A DNA stretch of 64,000 nt from Qipengyuania_B thermophila (GCF_004153605.1 NZ_SDSI01000007.1:22062-86061); one strand, 5' to 3'. Shown: positions 18,226-26,828, numbered from the stretch's first letter. Notes: generated by a model from the sequence alone, not told the origin. Numbers and translations: made by a program.

Positions 18226-19704
18226 ATGAATGACCAACCCGCGCGCGTGAAAACCGGCACTGCCGGTCTGGACCAGGTCCTGTGCGGCGGTCTGTCGCCC
18301 GAGCGGGTGTATCTCGTCGAAGGCACGCCCGGCACGGGCAAGACGACCCTTGCGCTCCGGTTCCTGCTGCAGGGCGCCGAGGAAGGGGACACGGGCCTCT
18401 ACATCACCCTGTCCGAAACGAAGGACGAGCTGCACGGCGTGGCCGCCTCGCACGGGTGGGATCTTGGCGCGATCTCGGTGCTCGAACTCGTGGCCGAGGA
18501 CGAGTTCGGCAGCGACTTCGAACAGACCCTCCTGCACCCTTCCGAGATCGAGCTTGGGGAAACGGTGCGCGGCATCATGCGCAGGGTGGAGGAGGTGAAC
18601 CCCGCGCGGGTCGTGCTCGACAGCCTGTCGGAACTGCGGCTGCTGGCGCAAAACGCGCTGCGCTACCGGCGCCAGATCCTCGCGCTCAAGCACTTCTTCT
18701 CGCGCCGCAACTGCACGGTGGTGCTGCTGGACGACCGCACCGCGGAACCCAACGACCTGCAGCTGCACAGCGTCGCGCACGGGGTCATCACGCTTGAGCA
18801 GACCGCCAACGATTTCGGGTCCGAACGGCGCCGGCTGCGGATCATCAAGATGCGTGGCATGCGCTATCGCGGCGGCTATCACGACTTTACCATCGAGACC
18901 GGCGGCCTTGCCGTGTATCCGCGGCTGATCGCCGCCGAACACGCGCGCGACCACGACATGACCGCCGTGTCCAGCGGGCTCCCTGCCCTCGACAAGCTGC
19001 TCGGCGGAGGACTTGTGCCCGGCACGAACACCCTGCTGGTTGGGCCGGCGGGCGTGGGCAAGACGACCACGGCAATGCTGACGGTGCTCGAAGCGCTTCG
19101 GCGCGGGGAGAAGGCGGCCTACTACCTCTTCGACGAACGTGTCGCCACGCTGCGGCTGCGGGCCAGAGCGCTCGGGATGGAGCTGGAACCCCACGAGGAA
19201 TCCGGCCACCTCATCATCCGCCAGGTCGATCCGGCCGAGCTGTCGCCGGGAGCCTTCGCCGGAGCGGTGCAGGACGCCGTCGAGCGCAACGGCGCGCGGA
19301 CGATCGTGATCGACAGCCTCAACGCCTACCTTCACGCCATGCCCAGCGACAATTTCCTCCTGCTGCAGATGCATGAACTGCTCAGCTATCTCAGCCAGCA
19401 GGGGGTGGTGTCGCTGATGATCCTCGGGCAGCATGGCATCACTGGCGACCTGCGCAGCGACGTGGACATCAGCTACCTTGCCGACACGGTCATGATGCTG
19501 CGCTACTTCGAGGCGGAAGGCGCGGTGCGCAAATCGATGGCCGCGATCAAGACCCGGACCACCAATCACGAGCGCACCATCCGTGAATTCACAATCGGCG
19601 CCGGCGGCATCACCATCGGCGAGCCGCTGACGCGCTTCGAAGCCGTTCTGACGGGACAGCCCCGCTATCCGGCGGGTGGAGGTGGCTTGTTCGGCGATGA
19701 GTGA
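18226..19704 (+). CDS. KaiC-like double-domain ATPase
   Basis: This 492-residue protein has two RecA/KaiC domains: Walker A GTPGTGKT (33-40) with acidic SETKDE (63-68), and Walker A GPAGVGKT (273-280) with FDER (302-305). At the place of the Ser/Thr autophosphorylation pair of cyanobacterial KaiC it has Ser416-Tyr417 in SDVDISYLADT. Such KaiC homologues occur in many non-cyanobacteria, where they pair with histidine kinases in stress or timing signalling rather than a proven clock. No kaiA or kaiB lies nearby. The ATG at 18226 was chosen over 18154. It overlaps the kinase gene by 8 bp. Confidence 0.9.
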   Translation: MNDQPARVKTGTAGLDQVLCGGLSPERVYLVEGTPGTGKTTLALRFLLQGAEEGDTGLYITLSETKDELHGVAASHGWDLGAISVLELVAEDEFGSDFEQTLLHPSEIELGETVRGIMRRVEEVNPARVVLDSLSELRLLAQNALRYRRQILALKHFFSRRNCTVVLLDDRTAEPNDLQLHSVAHGVITLEQTANDFGSERRRLRIIKMRGMRYRGGYHDFTIETGGLAVYPRLIAAEHARDHDMTAVSSGLPALDKLLGGGLVPGTNTLLVGPAGVGKTTTAMLTVLEALRRGEKAAYYLFDERVATLRLRARALGMELEPHEESGHLIIRQVDPAELSPGAFAGAVQDAVERNGARTIVIDSLNAYLHAMPSDNFLLLQMHELLSYLSQQGVVSLMILGQHGITGDLRSDVDISYLADTVMMLRYFEAEGAVRKSMAAIKTRTTNHERTIREFTIGAGGITIGEPLTRFEAVLTGQPRYPAGGGGLFGDE

Positions 19705-22114
19705 TCCGGCTGCTCTCCCGGCGGCCCGCGACCATGCCGCCATCGTCTACGCGCCGCGCGGCCGGGACGCGCAGGTCGCGGCGGACGTGCTGCACCGCCA
19801 TGGCATCGAAACCCTCGTCGCCAGGTCGATGGAGGAGGTGCGCCAGCAGATGCTGGCGGGCGTGGGCGCCGCCGTCCTCGCCGAGGAGGGTCTCCACTAC
19901 GATGGCTTCCGCCTGCTGGAGCAGCAGCTTGCCGAGCAGGCTCCATGGTCCGACCTGCCGATCGTCGTCCTCACGAATGGCGGGCGCATGTCCCGCACCC
20001 TGGCCGAGACCGAGCGCCTGCGCTCGCTCGGCAATGTCGTGCTGCTGCCCCGCCCGCTGCACGCCGACGAGCTTGTCCACGCGGTGAAGTCGGCCCTGCG
20101 CGCGCGTGAGCGCCAGTACGAGACGCGCGGCCATCTCGAGGAGCTTGAGCGCCGCCAGAAACGGCTGCGTGCCAGCGACCGGCGGTTCCAGGCGATCGCC
20201 AACTTCATCGACCAGATGGTCTGGTCGACCCTTCCCGACGGGTACCACGACTACTACAACGACCGGTGGTACGAGTTTACCGGAGTTCCGGTCGGCTCGA
20301 CCGACGGGGATGCGTGGAACGGCATCTTCCATCCTGACGATCAGGAGCGGGCCTGGGCGCGCTGGCGCCATTCGCTGGCCACGGGCGAACCCTACGAGAT
20401 CGAGTATCGCCTGCGCCACCGCAGCGGCGAATACCGCTGGGTGCTGGGCAAGGCGAAGGCGGAGCGCAACAGCGCCGGGGCGATCACCCGCTGGTACGGC
20501 ACCTGCACCGACATCCATGACCAGGTGCTCGCCCGCGAGATGCTCGCCCGGTCGCGCACCGCTCTCGAGGAAGCCGTGCGCCAGCGGACCGAGCAGCTCG
20601 AAACCGCGCTGGCCGAGCGCGAGGCGGCCTGGGCCATGGCGGTCGACCTGCTCGTGGTGGTCGATCCCGACACCAGATTCTCCGCCATCAACCCGGCATG
20701 GACGACGCTGCTCGGCTGGTCGCCCGAGGACCTGATCGGCCGGCCTTTTCCCGAGATCACCCACCCGGACGATCTCGAGGAAACGCTGGTCAAGTTCCGC
20801 TCCGTCTTCGACGAGCCGCTGGTCGATCCGTACGAGTTCCGGCTCCGGCACAAGGACGGCAGCTACCGCTATTTCGCCTGGACGGCGCAGTTCAACAACG
20901 GCGCGGTGTTCGCGACCGGACGCGACATGACGCAGCAGCGGCTGCAGGCCGAAGCGCTGGCGGCGACCGAGGCGGCTCTGCGCCAGAGCCAGAAGCTTGA
21001 AACCATCGGCCAGCTCACCGGCGGCGTGGCGCACGACTTCAACAACCTGCTGATGGCCATCCGGTCGAGCCTCGACCTGCTGGAGAAGCGCCTGCCGGGC
21101 GACGATGCGAAGCTTGGCGCCCTCTTGCGCAACGCGGTCAAGGCGACGGAACGGGGAGCAAGCCTCACCCAGAGGATGCTGGCCTTCGCGCGCAAGCAGG
21201 AACTGGACGTGCGGCCCACCTCCATCGTCGATCTGCTCGAAGGGATGCGCGACCTTCTGGAACGCTCGCTCGGTCCGCAGATCGCGGTGACGATCCATGC
21301 GCCCCGCGATGTGGCCGACGCCATGGTGGACCCGAACCAGCTCGAAATGGCGGTGCTCAACCTCGCGGTGAACGCCCGCGATGCGATGAACGGACCCGGC
21401 AGGCTCGACTTCCATCTCGAGGAAGTCGACGTTGAGAGCGCGCCGGATCTCGCCCCGGGCCGGTATCTCAGCCTGCGGGTGCAGGACACCGGCAGCGGCA
21501 TGGACGCCGCCACGCTTGCCCAGGCGCTCGAGCCGTTCTTCACCACCAAGGGCGTGGGCAAGGGCACCGGCCTCGGCCTGTCGATGGTGCACGGGCTGGT
21601 GCATCAGCTTGGCGGGGCGCTGCGGCTCGAGAGCACCGTCGGCGAGGGCACAACGGCGACGATCCTTCTGCCGGCGATCCGGGCGGCGGCCGCGCCCGGT
21701 CAGCCGGCAAGCCCGATCAGCCGCGAGGACGCGGTGAGGCGGCGCCTGCGCATCCTGACGGTCGACGACGATGCCCTCGTGCTGTTCGGGACCGCCGCCC
21801 TGCTGGAGGATCTGGGGCACGAGGTGGTGGAGGCCGGATGCGGCGAGGAGGCGCTGGAACTCGCCCGCACGTCGGACCCGTTCGACCTCGTGATCACTGA
21901 CCAGGCGATGCCGAACATGACCGGGCTGCAACTGGCGGAGGTGCTTCACGAGGAGCAGCCGGACCTGCCCGTCATCCTCGCCAGCGGCTATGCCGAGATC
22001 GAGGAGGGCGCCCTTCGCCTCATCGCCGCGCGGCTCGAGAAGCCGTTCACCGACGAGGCGTTGCGGCGGGCCATCGCGAAGGCGCTCGACAGCGTGTGCG
22101 AGCCGGCGCAGTAG
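19697..22114 (+). CDS. Hybrid sensor histidine kinase with pseudo-receiver, two PAS domains and C-terminal receiver
   Basis: This is an 805-residue cytoplasmic kinase. Its order is: receiver-like domain (about 13-135) lacking a clear phospho-acceptor Asp, PAS (165-275), PAS (310-412), HisKA with His446 in GGVAHDFNNLL, HATPase_c (NAxNARDAM, QDTGSGMD, GKGTGLGLSMVHG), and a true receiver domain with Asp735 in VITDQAMPNMTG. No membrane helices are seen. It starts inside the KaiC-like gene, so the two are co-translated. The partner arrangement suggests the KaiC-like ATPase feeds into or is controlled by this kinase. Confidence 0.93.
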   Translation: MSDPAALPAARDHAAIVYAPRGRDAQVAADVLHRHGIETLVARSMEEVRQQMLAGVGAAVLAEEGLHYDGFRLLEQQLAEQAPWSDLPIVVLTNGGRMSRTLAETERLRSLGNVVLLPRPLHADELVHAVKSALRARERQYETRGHLEELERRQKRLRASDRRFQAIANFIDQMVWSTLPDGYHDYYNDRWYEFTGVPVGSTDGDAWNGIFHPDDQERAWARWRHSLATGEPYEIEYRLRHRSGEYRWVLGKAKAERNSAGAITRWYGTCTDIHDQVLAREMLARSRTALEEAVRQRTEQLETALAEREAAWAMAVDLLVVVDPDTRFSAINPAWTTLLGWSPEDLIGRPFPEITHPDDLEETLVKFRSVFDEPLVDPYEFRLRHKDGSYRYFAWTAQFNNGAVFATGRDMTQQRLQAEALAATEAALRQSQKLETIGQLTGGVAHDFNNLLMAIRSSLDLLEKRLPGDDAKLGALLRNAVKATERGASLTQRMLAFARKQELDVRPTSIVDLLEGMRDLLERSLGPQIAVTIHAPRDVADAMVDPNQLEMAVLNLAVNARDAMNGPGRLDFHLEEVDVESAPDLAPGRYLSLRVQDTGSGMDAATLAQALEPFFTTKGVGKGTGLGLSMVHGLVHQLGGALRLESTVGEGTTATILLPAIRAAAAPGQPASPISREDAVRRRLRILTVDDDALVLFGTAALLEDLGHEVVEAGCGEEALELARTSDPFDLVITDQAMPNMTGLQLAEVLHEEQPDLPVILASGYAEIEEGALRLIAARLEKPFTDEALRRAIAKALDSVCEPAQ

Positions 22115-22153
22115 CATGGGCGGCCGCCGCTGCGCCGTCGCAGGAGAAACCGC

Positions 22154-23257
22154 ATGAAATCTCGCGCCGCCGTCGCCTTTACCCCCAGACAGCCGCTAGA
22201 GGTGGTGGAAGTGGACCTCGAAGGTCCGCGCGCGGGCGAGGTGCTGGTGGAGATCATGGCCACCGGCATCTGTCACACCGACGCCTACACGCTGGATGGT
22301 CACGACAGCGAAGGCATCTTCCCCGCCATCCTCGGTCATGAGGGGTGCGGCGTGGTGCGCGAAATCGGTGCCGGCGTCACCTCGGTCGCGCCGGGCGACC
22401 ACGTCATTCCGCTCTACACGCCGGAATGCCGGCAATGCAAAATGTGCCTCAGCGGCAAGACCAACCTGTGCAGCGCCATCCGCGACACGCAGGGCAAGGG
22501 GCTCATGCCGGACGGCACCAGCCGCTTCTCGTACCGGGGCGAGCCGATCTACCACTACATGGGCTGCTCGACCTTTTCCAATTTCACCGTCCTGCCGGAG
22601 ATCGCCGTGGCGAAGATCCGCCCGGACGCGCCGTTCGACACCACCTGCTATGTCGGCTGCGGCGTGACCACCGGTGTGGGCGCCGTGCTCAACACTGCCA
22701 GGGTGCAGGTGGGCGACACCGTCGCCGTCTTCGGTCTGGGCGGGATCGGCCTCAACGTCGTGCAGGGTGCACAACTGGCCGGGGCGAGCCGGATCGTCGG
22801 CGTCGACATCAACCCCGCGCGCGAGGATTGGGGCCGCCGGTTCGGCATGACCGACTTCATCGACGCGCGCGCCGGCGGCGTGGTGGAGCGGATCGTCGCC
22901 ATGCTCGACGGCGGGGCGGACTACTCGTTCGACTGCACGGGCAACACGGACGTGATGCGGCAGGCGCTGGAATGCTGTCACAAGGGCTGGGGAACCTCCG
23001 TCATCATCGGCGTGGCGGAGGCCGGCAAGGAGATCGCCACGCGTCCCTTCCAGCTCGTCACGGGCCGCAACTGGCGCGGCACGGCGTTCGGCGGCGCGCG
23101 GGGGCGCACCGACGTGCCCCGAATCGTCGACTGGTACATGGACGGGCGGATCGCCATCGATCCGATGATCACCCACCGTCTGTCGCTGGACGAGATCAAC
23201 CGCGGCTTCGATCTCATGCGCCGGGGCGAGAGCATCCGGGCCGTCGTCATCTACTGA
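22154..23257 (+). CDS. adhC: S-(hydroxymethyl)glutathione dehydrogenase / class III alcohol dehydrogenase
   Basis: This 367-residue zinc enzyme oxidises the formaldehyde-glutathione adduct to S-formylglutathione with NAD+. Catalytic zinc ligands lie in GICHTDAY and GHEGCG, the structural zinc cluster in PECRQCKMCLSGKTNLC, and the NAD-binding motif is GLGGIGLNVVQGA. DTQGKGLMPDGTSRFS and the C-terminal LMRRGESIRAVVIY are typical of class III enzymes. It heads an operon with a VOC protein and S-formylglutathione hydrolase, which completes the pathway to formate. Confidence 0.97.
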   Translation: MKSRAAVAFTPRQPLEVVEVDLEGPRAGEVLVEIMATGICHTDAYTLDGHDSEGIFPAILGHEGCGVVREIGAGVTSVAPGDHVIPLYTPECRQCKMCLSGKTNLCSAIRDTQGKGLMPDGTSRFSYRGEPIYHYMGCSTFSNFTVLPEIAVAKIRPDAPFDTTCYVGCGVTTGVGAVLNTARVQVGDTVAVFGLGGIGLNVVQGAQLAGASRIVGVDINPAREDWGRRFGMTDFIDARAGGVVERIVAMLDGGADYSFDCTGNTDVMRQALECCHKGWGTSVIIGVAEAGKEIATRPFQLVTGRNWRGTAFGGARGRTDVPRIVDWYMDGRIAIDPMITHRLSLDEINRGFDLMRRGESIRAVVIY

Positions 23258-23279
23258 GACCAACGAGGAGACTTCAGCC

Positions 23280-23660
23280 ATGTTCAGCCACGTCATGCTC
23301 GGCGCCGACGACATCGAGGCGTCGAAGGCGTTCTACGACGCCACGCTTTCGGCACTGGGGGGCCGCGCCGGCACTCTCGACCCCAAGGGGCGTGTGTTCT
23401 ACATGCACAAGGGCGGCATCTTTCTGCTGACGAAGCCCATCAACGGCCAGCCGGCAAGCTGCGGCAACGGCTCCACCATCGGTTTTGCCGCCGACAGCGA
23501 GGAGCAGGTGCACGCATGGCACGAGGCGGGGCTGGCGCATGGCGGCACGGCGATCGAGGATCCGCCGGGCCTGCGCGAGGGTGCGGGCATGAAGCTCTAC
23601 CTCGCCTATCTGCGTGATCCGGCCGGCAACAAGATCTGCGCCATGCACCGGCCGGGCTGA
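23280..23660 (+). CDS. VOC-family (glyoxalase-fold) protein
   Basis: This 126-residue single-domain vicinal-oxygen-chelate protein starts MFSHVMLGADDIEASKAFYD and ends LAYLRDPAGNKICAMHRPG. Such proteins sit in glutathione-dependent formaldehyde operons of many proteobacteria, but their substrate is unproven. It lies 22 bp after adhC, and its stop codon is followed one base later by the GTG start of the hydrolase, so all three are probably one transcript. A role with a glutathione adduct is inferred from context only. Confidence 0.9.
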   Translation: MFSHVMLGADDIEASKAFYDATLSALGGRAGTLDPKGRVFYMHKGGIFLLTKPINGQPASCGNGSTIGFAADSEEQVHAWHEAGLAHGGTAIEDPPGLREGAGMKLYLAYLRDPAGNKICAMHRPG

Positions 23661-23661
23661 G

Positions 23662-24498
23662 GTGGAGACGGTCTCCGAAGCGAGGGCGTTTGGCGGCACG
23701 CAGGGCGTCTACCGCCACCCGTCCGCCAGCACCGGCACCGGCATGACGCTGGCCGTCTTTGTCCCGCCGCACGCGCCGGGCGAGCGCCTGCCGGTGCTGT
23801 GGTACCTGTCGGGCCTGACCTGCACCCATGCGAACGTCATGGACAAGGGCGAGTACCGACGGGCCTGCGCCGAACACGGCATCATCCTCGTCGCGCCGGA
23901 CACCTCGCCGCGCGGCGACGATGTGCCCGACGATCCGCAGGACTTCGCCTTCGGCCAAGGCGCAGGCTTCTATCTCGACGCGACCGAACAGCCGTGGGCG
24001 CGCCACTACCGGATGCGGTCGTATGTCGAGGAGGAGCTGCCCGGCCTTGTCGCGCAGACCTTCCCCGCAGACATGACGCGGCAGGGCATCACCGGCCACT
24101 CCATGGGCGGGCACGGCGCCCTCACCGTCGCTCTTCGCAATCCAGGCCGCTTCCGCTCGGTGAGCGCCTTTGCCCCGATCGTGGCGCCCGGCCGCGTTCC
24201 GTGGGGGCAAAAGGCGTTCGCGCGCTATCTCGGCCCGGACGAGGCGAGGTGGCGCAAGTATGACGCCGTCGCGCTGATCGAGGACGGCGCGCGCCTGCCG
24301 CACCTGCTCGTCGATCAGGGCCTGGCCGACCAGTTTCTGGTGGAACAGCTGCAGACCCACCGCCTCGCCGCCGCCTGCGAGGCGGCGCAGATGCCGGCGC
24401 AGATCCGCCTGCACGAGGGCTACGACCACTCCTACTATTTGGTCTCGACCTTCATGGCCGACCATGTGGCCTGGCACGCGGAGCGGTTGGGCTCCTAA
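23662..24498 (+). CDS. fghA: S-formylglutathione hydrolase
   Basis: This 278-residue esterase-D-type alpha/beta hydrolase splits S-formylglutathione into formate and glutathione. Markers are YLSGLTCTHANVMDKGEYRR, LVAPDTSPRGDDVP, the nucleophile motif GHSMGGHGA, a catalytic Asp in LVDQGLADQF and His in GYDHSYYLVSTF. The GTG at 23662, one base after the VOC stop, gives the standard family length. The upstream extension of the frame lies inside the VOC gene. Confidence 0.95.
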   Translation: METVSEARAFGGTQGVYRHPSASTGTGMTLAVFVPPHAPGERLPVLWYLSGLTCTHANVMDKGEYRRACAEHGIILVAPDTSPRGDDVPDDPQDFAFGQGAGFYLDATEQPWARHYRMRSYVEEELPGLVAQTFPADMTRQGITGHSMGGHGALTVALRNPGRFRSVSAFAPIVAPGRVPWGQKAFARYLGPDEARWRKYDAVALIEDGARLPHLLVDQGLADQFLVEQLQTHRLAAACEAAQMPAQIRLHEGYDHSYYLVSTFMADHVAWHAERLGS

Positions 24499-24580
24499 GC
24501 ACCTCAGCAGAACGCTCCACCTTGACCAATGAGCCAATTCTCTAAAGGTTGTCTCCATACTGAAGAAGGGGGGCAAAGCG

Positions 24581-25285
24581 ATGCTGAAAGAAGCTAGAAA
24601 ACTTATATCAGCGCTTCTAGCAAACCCTGATCCACAAATAACTTCTGAAGAGAGTGCCTACAGGCGCTTGGCTGATCGCGGCTACTCCCCGAAATCGATC
24701 ATTGATGTTGGTGCGCACGAGGGTGAGTGGACACGCTTGGCAAAGCGAGTATTTCCTGAAGCGAAAGTCCTGATGTGCGAAGCTTCGGAACAGAAGGCTG
24801 CGAATTTAGAGAGTATCTGTCGAGAACTCCCAAACACCACCTATTCAATCGCCCCATTGGCAAGTGAAGGGGGGAAAGAAGTCACATTTTACCTTATGGA
24901 TAATGCTTCTTCTATTATGCCCGAGAATAGCAATATACCACGAGAAGAGGTAAGACTTACTACAAAGACGTTGGACGACGTTGCATCAGAAATGGATGGA
25001 CCGATCTTCCTTAAGATTGATGTTCAAGGGGCGGAGTTAGAGGTGCTGAAAGGAGGAACTGAAACGCTTAGGAAATGCGATGTCATCCAACTCGAGGTTG
25101 CTGTTCTAGAATATAATAGAGGCGCGCCTGATATGAGAACTGTTTTGGAAACGATGCACAGACTCGGGTTCTCTCCTTTTGATATCGGTGGTCTGGTCAG
25201 GCCCGATTCAATCAACCTAGTCCAAATAGACCTGTTGTTCGCCAAGCATCACTCTCCGTTGCGGCCGACTTATTTCGCTTTCTGA
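24581..25285 (+). CDS. FkbM-family methyltransferase (AT-rich, probably acquired)
   Basis: This 234-residue SAM-dependent methyltransferase has the FkbM motif I region SIIDVGAHEGEWTRLAK, an acidic CEASEQ loop and the motif IFLKIDVQGAELEVLKGG. FkbM enzymes O-methylate sugars or polyketide-like small molecules; the target here cannot be told. A strong AAGGGGGG ribosome binding site precedes the ATG. Base and codon use are strikingly AT-rich (many aaa, gaa, tta, aga codons) next to neighbours that are very GC-rich, pointing to recent transfer. No glycan or polyketide genes are adjacent. Confidence 0.9.
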   Translation: MLKEARKLISALLANPDPQITSEESAYRRLADRGYSPKSIIDVGAHEGEWTRLAKRVFPEAKVLMCEASEQKAANLESICRELPNTTYSIAPLASEGGKEVTFYLMDNASSIMPENSNIPREEVRLTTKTLDDVASEMDGPIFLKIDVQGAELEVLKGGTETLRKCDVIQLEVAVLEYNRGAPDMRTVLETMHRLGFSPFDIGGLVRPDSINLVQIDLLFAKHHSPLRPTYFAF

Positions 25286-25313
25286 ATGCGGCTTGAGCAC
25301 TGCTCAGCAATTT

Positions 25314-26330
25314 TCACAGAAATCCTTCCTGATCACCCATCCGCCGCGGCACATCCAGTCCCAGGTGCCGCCAGCCGTCATCGTTCAGCACCCGCCCCCG
25401 CGCGGTGCGGGCGAGCAGGCCGAGCTGGATGAGGTAGGGTTCCACCACATCCTCGATGGTGTCGCGCGGTTCGGAAAGGCCGGCGGCCAGCGTTTCGACC
25501 CCCACCGGCCCGCCCTTGTAGGTGGTGGCGATCATGGTGAGGTAGCGGCGGTCCATGGCGTCCAACCCCAGCCGGTCGATCTCCAGCCGGGTCAGCGCCG
25601 CGTCCGCCACCGCGCGCGTCACCGTCCCCGCGCCGGCCACGTCGGCAAAGTCGCGCACCCGTCTGAGCAGCCGCCCGGCCACCCGCGGCGTGCCCCGCGA
25701 CCGGCGGGCGATCTCGCGCGCGCCGCCCTCGTCCAGCGCGAGGTTCAGCAGCCGCGCCCCGCGCGTCACCACCCGCAGCAGCTCGTCCTCGGTGTAGAAG
25801 GTCAGGCGCACGGGAATGCCGAACCGGTCGCGCAGCGGCGTCGTCAGCAGCCCCTGCCGCGTGGTCGCGCCGACCAGCGTAAATGGCGGCAGGTCGATCC
25901 GCACCGACCGCGCCGACGGCCCTTCCCCGATCATGATGTCAAGCGCGCGGTCCTCCATCGCCGGGTAGAGCACCTCCTCGACGACGGGATTGAGGCGGTG
26001 AATCTCGTCGATGAACAGCACATCGCGCGCCTCGAGGTTGGTCAGCAGCGCGGCCAGATCGCCCGCCTTGGCGATCACCGGGCCGCTGGTGGCGCGGAAC
26101 CCCGCGCCCAGTTCGCGCGCGACGATCTGCGCCAACGTCGTCTTGCCAAGGCCGGGCGGGCCGAAGAACAGCGTGTGGTCCATCGCCTCGCCCCGCGCCT
26201 TTGCCGCGGCGATGAACACGGCAAGGTTCTCCCGCGCCGCCTCCTGCCCGACGAATTCGGCCAGCGACTTCGGACGCAGCGCGGCGTCGGGATCGTCCGG
26301 TTGCCGGGCGGGGGTGTGGAGGGGGGTCAT
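25314..26330 (-). CDS. ruvB: Holliday junction branch-migration ATPase RuvB
   Basis: This 338-residue AAA+ motor drives branch migration of Holliday junctions with RuvA. It has LAEFVGQEAARENL, Walker A GPPGLGKTTL, Walker B LFIDEIHRL, sensor I VGATTRQGLLTTPLRDRFG, and the C-terminal winged helix ending PYLIQLGLLARTARGR. The ATG at 26330 (MTPLHTP) gives the usual length; an in-frame start 15 codons upstream is unlikely. In most alphaproteobacteria ruvB directly follows ruvA; here about 500 bp with a GIY-YIG gene intervenes. Confidence 0.97.
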   Translation of the reverse strand: MTPLHTPARQPDDPDAALRPKSLAEFVGQEAARENLAVFIAAAKARGEAMDHTLFFGPPGLGKTTLAQIVARELGAGFRATSGPVIAKAGDLAALLTNLEARDVLFIDEIHRLNPVVEEVLYPAMEDRALDIMIGEGPSARSVRIDLPPFTLVGATTRQGLLTTPLRDRFGIPVRLTFYTEDELLRVVTRGARLLNLALDEGGAREIARRSRGTPRVAGRLLRRVRDFADVAGAGTVTRAVADAALTRLEIDRLGLDAMDRRYLTMIATTYKGGPVGVETLAAGLSEPRDTIEDVVEPYLIQLGLLARTARGRVLNDDGWRHLGLDVPRRMGDQEGFL

Positions 26331-26360
26331 GCGAGGTGAGCGTGTGGCTCTAGACGGCCG

Positions 26361-26380
26361 TTGAAGCAAGTTCACGATGG
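26361..26380 (-). repeat. Degenerate third copy of the GIY-YIG-flanking palindrome
   Basis: TTGAAGCAAGTTCACGATGG matches the corresponding part of the right-hand repeat (26794-26813) at roughly 15 of 20 bases. It lies between ruvB and the left repeat and may be a decayed copy of the same element. Confidence 0.45.
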
Positions 26381-26415
26381 GCGGGAGACCAAGGTGCTCT
26401 CGTTAACCCGCAAAC

Positions 26416-26445
26416 GTCATGCTGAACTCGTTTCAGCATCCATCC
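26416..26445 (+). repeat. Left inverted repeat (REP-like palindrome) of the GIY-YIG unit
   Basis: This 30-bp sequence is the reverse complement of 26787-26816 with 29 of 30 bases identical. It contains its own hairpin: ATGCTGAA (26419-26426), loop CTCGT, TTCAGCAT (26432-26439). Repeats of this type, translating to peptides such as HAELVSAS or MLNSFQHP, are familiar as dispersed palindromes in sphingomonad genomes (from memory, not searched). Confidence 0.9.
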
Positions 26446-26463
26446 TTCCACACAAGGCAATCC

Positions 26464-26799
26464 ATGCCGCGCGAGCGCCACCCCTGCGTCTACATCCTCG
26501 CCAGCCAACGCAACGGCACGCTGTATATCGGCGTCACCAGCGACCTTGTCGCCCGGCTGTGGGAACATCGCACTGGAGCCAGCAATGGCTTCACAAGCCG
26601 CTACGCGGTTAACCGCCTCGTCCGCTACGAGATGTTCGGCGACATGGATCGGGCCATTGCACGCGAAAAGCAGCTGAAGCGATGGCACCGGCGGTGGAAG
26701 ATCAACCTGATCGAAGACGCAAATCCGGATTGGCATGACCTTGCCCCTGCCTTGGGCTTGCCTCCCATTCCTCCGCGCGTGACGAGGGATGGATGCTGA
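26464..26799 (+). CDS. GIY-YIG nuclease-domain protein flanked by inverted palindromes
   Basis: This 111-residue single-domain GIY-YIG protein (COG2827/YhbQ-like) has the core PCVYILASQRNGTLYIGVTS, catalytic Arg in DLVARLWEHR, and IAREKQLKRWHRRWKINLIE with the metal-binding Glu. The ATG at 26464 lies 18 bp after the left repeat behind an AAGG. The last few codons and the TGA lie inside the right repeat, so the repeat supplies the end of the protein. It runs opposite to ruvA and ruvB and separates them. Function is unknown; the arrangement resembles a REP-associated mobile gene. Confidence 0.9.
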   Translation: MPRERHPCVYILASQRNGTLYIGVTSDLVARLWEHRTGASNGFTSRYAVNRLVRYEMFGDMDRAIAREKQLKRWHRRWKINLIEDANPDWHDLAPALGLPPIPPRVTRDGC

Positions 26800-26816
26800 A
26801 GCGAGTTCAGCATGAC
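26787..26816 (-). repeat. Right inverted repeat (REP-like palindrome) of the GIY-YIG unit
   Basis: This is the mate of 26416-26445. It has an internal hairpin ATGCTGAA (26793-26800), loop GCGAG, TTCAGCAT (26806-26813). It contains the stop codon of the GIY-YIG gene (26797-26799) and ends 12 bp from the ruvA stop. Confidence 0.9.
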
Positions 26817-26828
26817 GACAAGAACGCC

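Noticed and set aside
24499..24580. Small RNA or attachment site at the left edge of the FkbM gene
   Set aside because: The 80-bp gap holds only a strong ribosome binding site and ordinary sequence. No direct repeat matching the right edge near 25290-25313 was seen.
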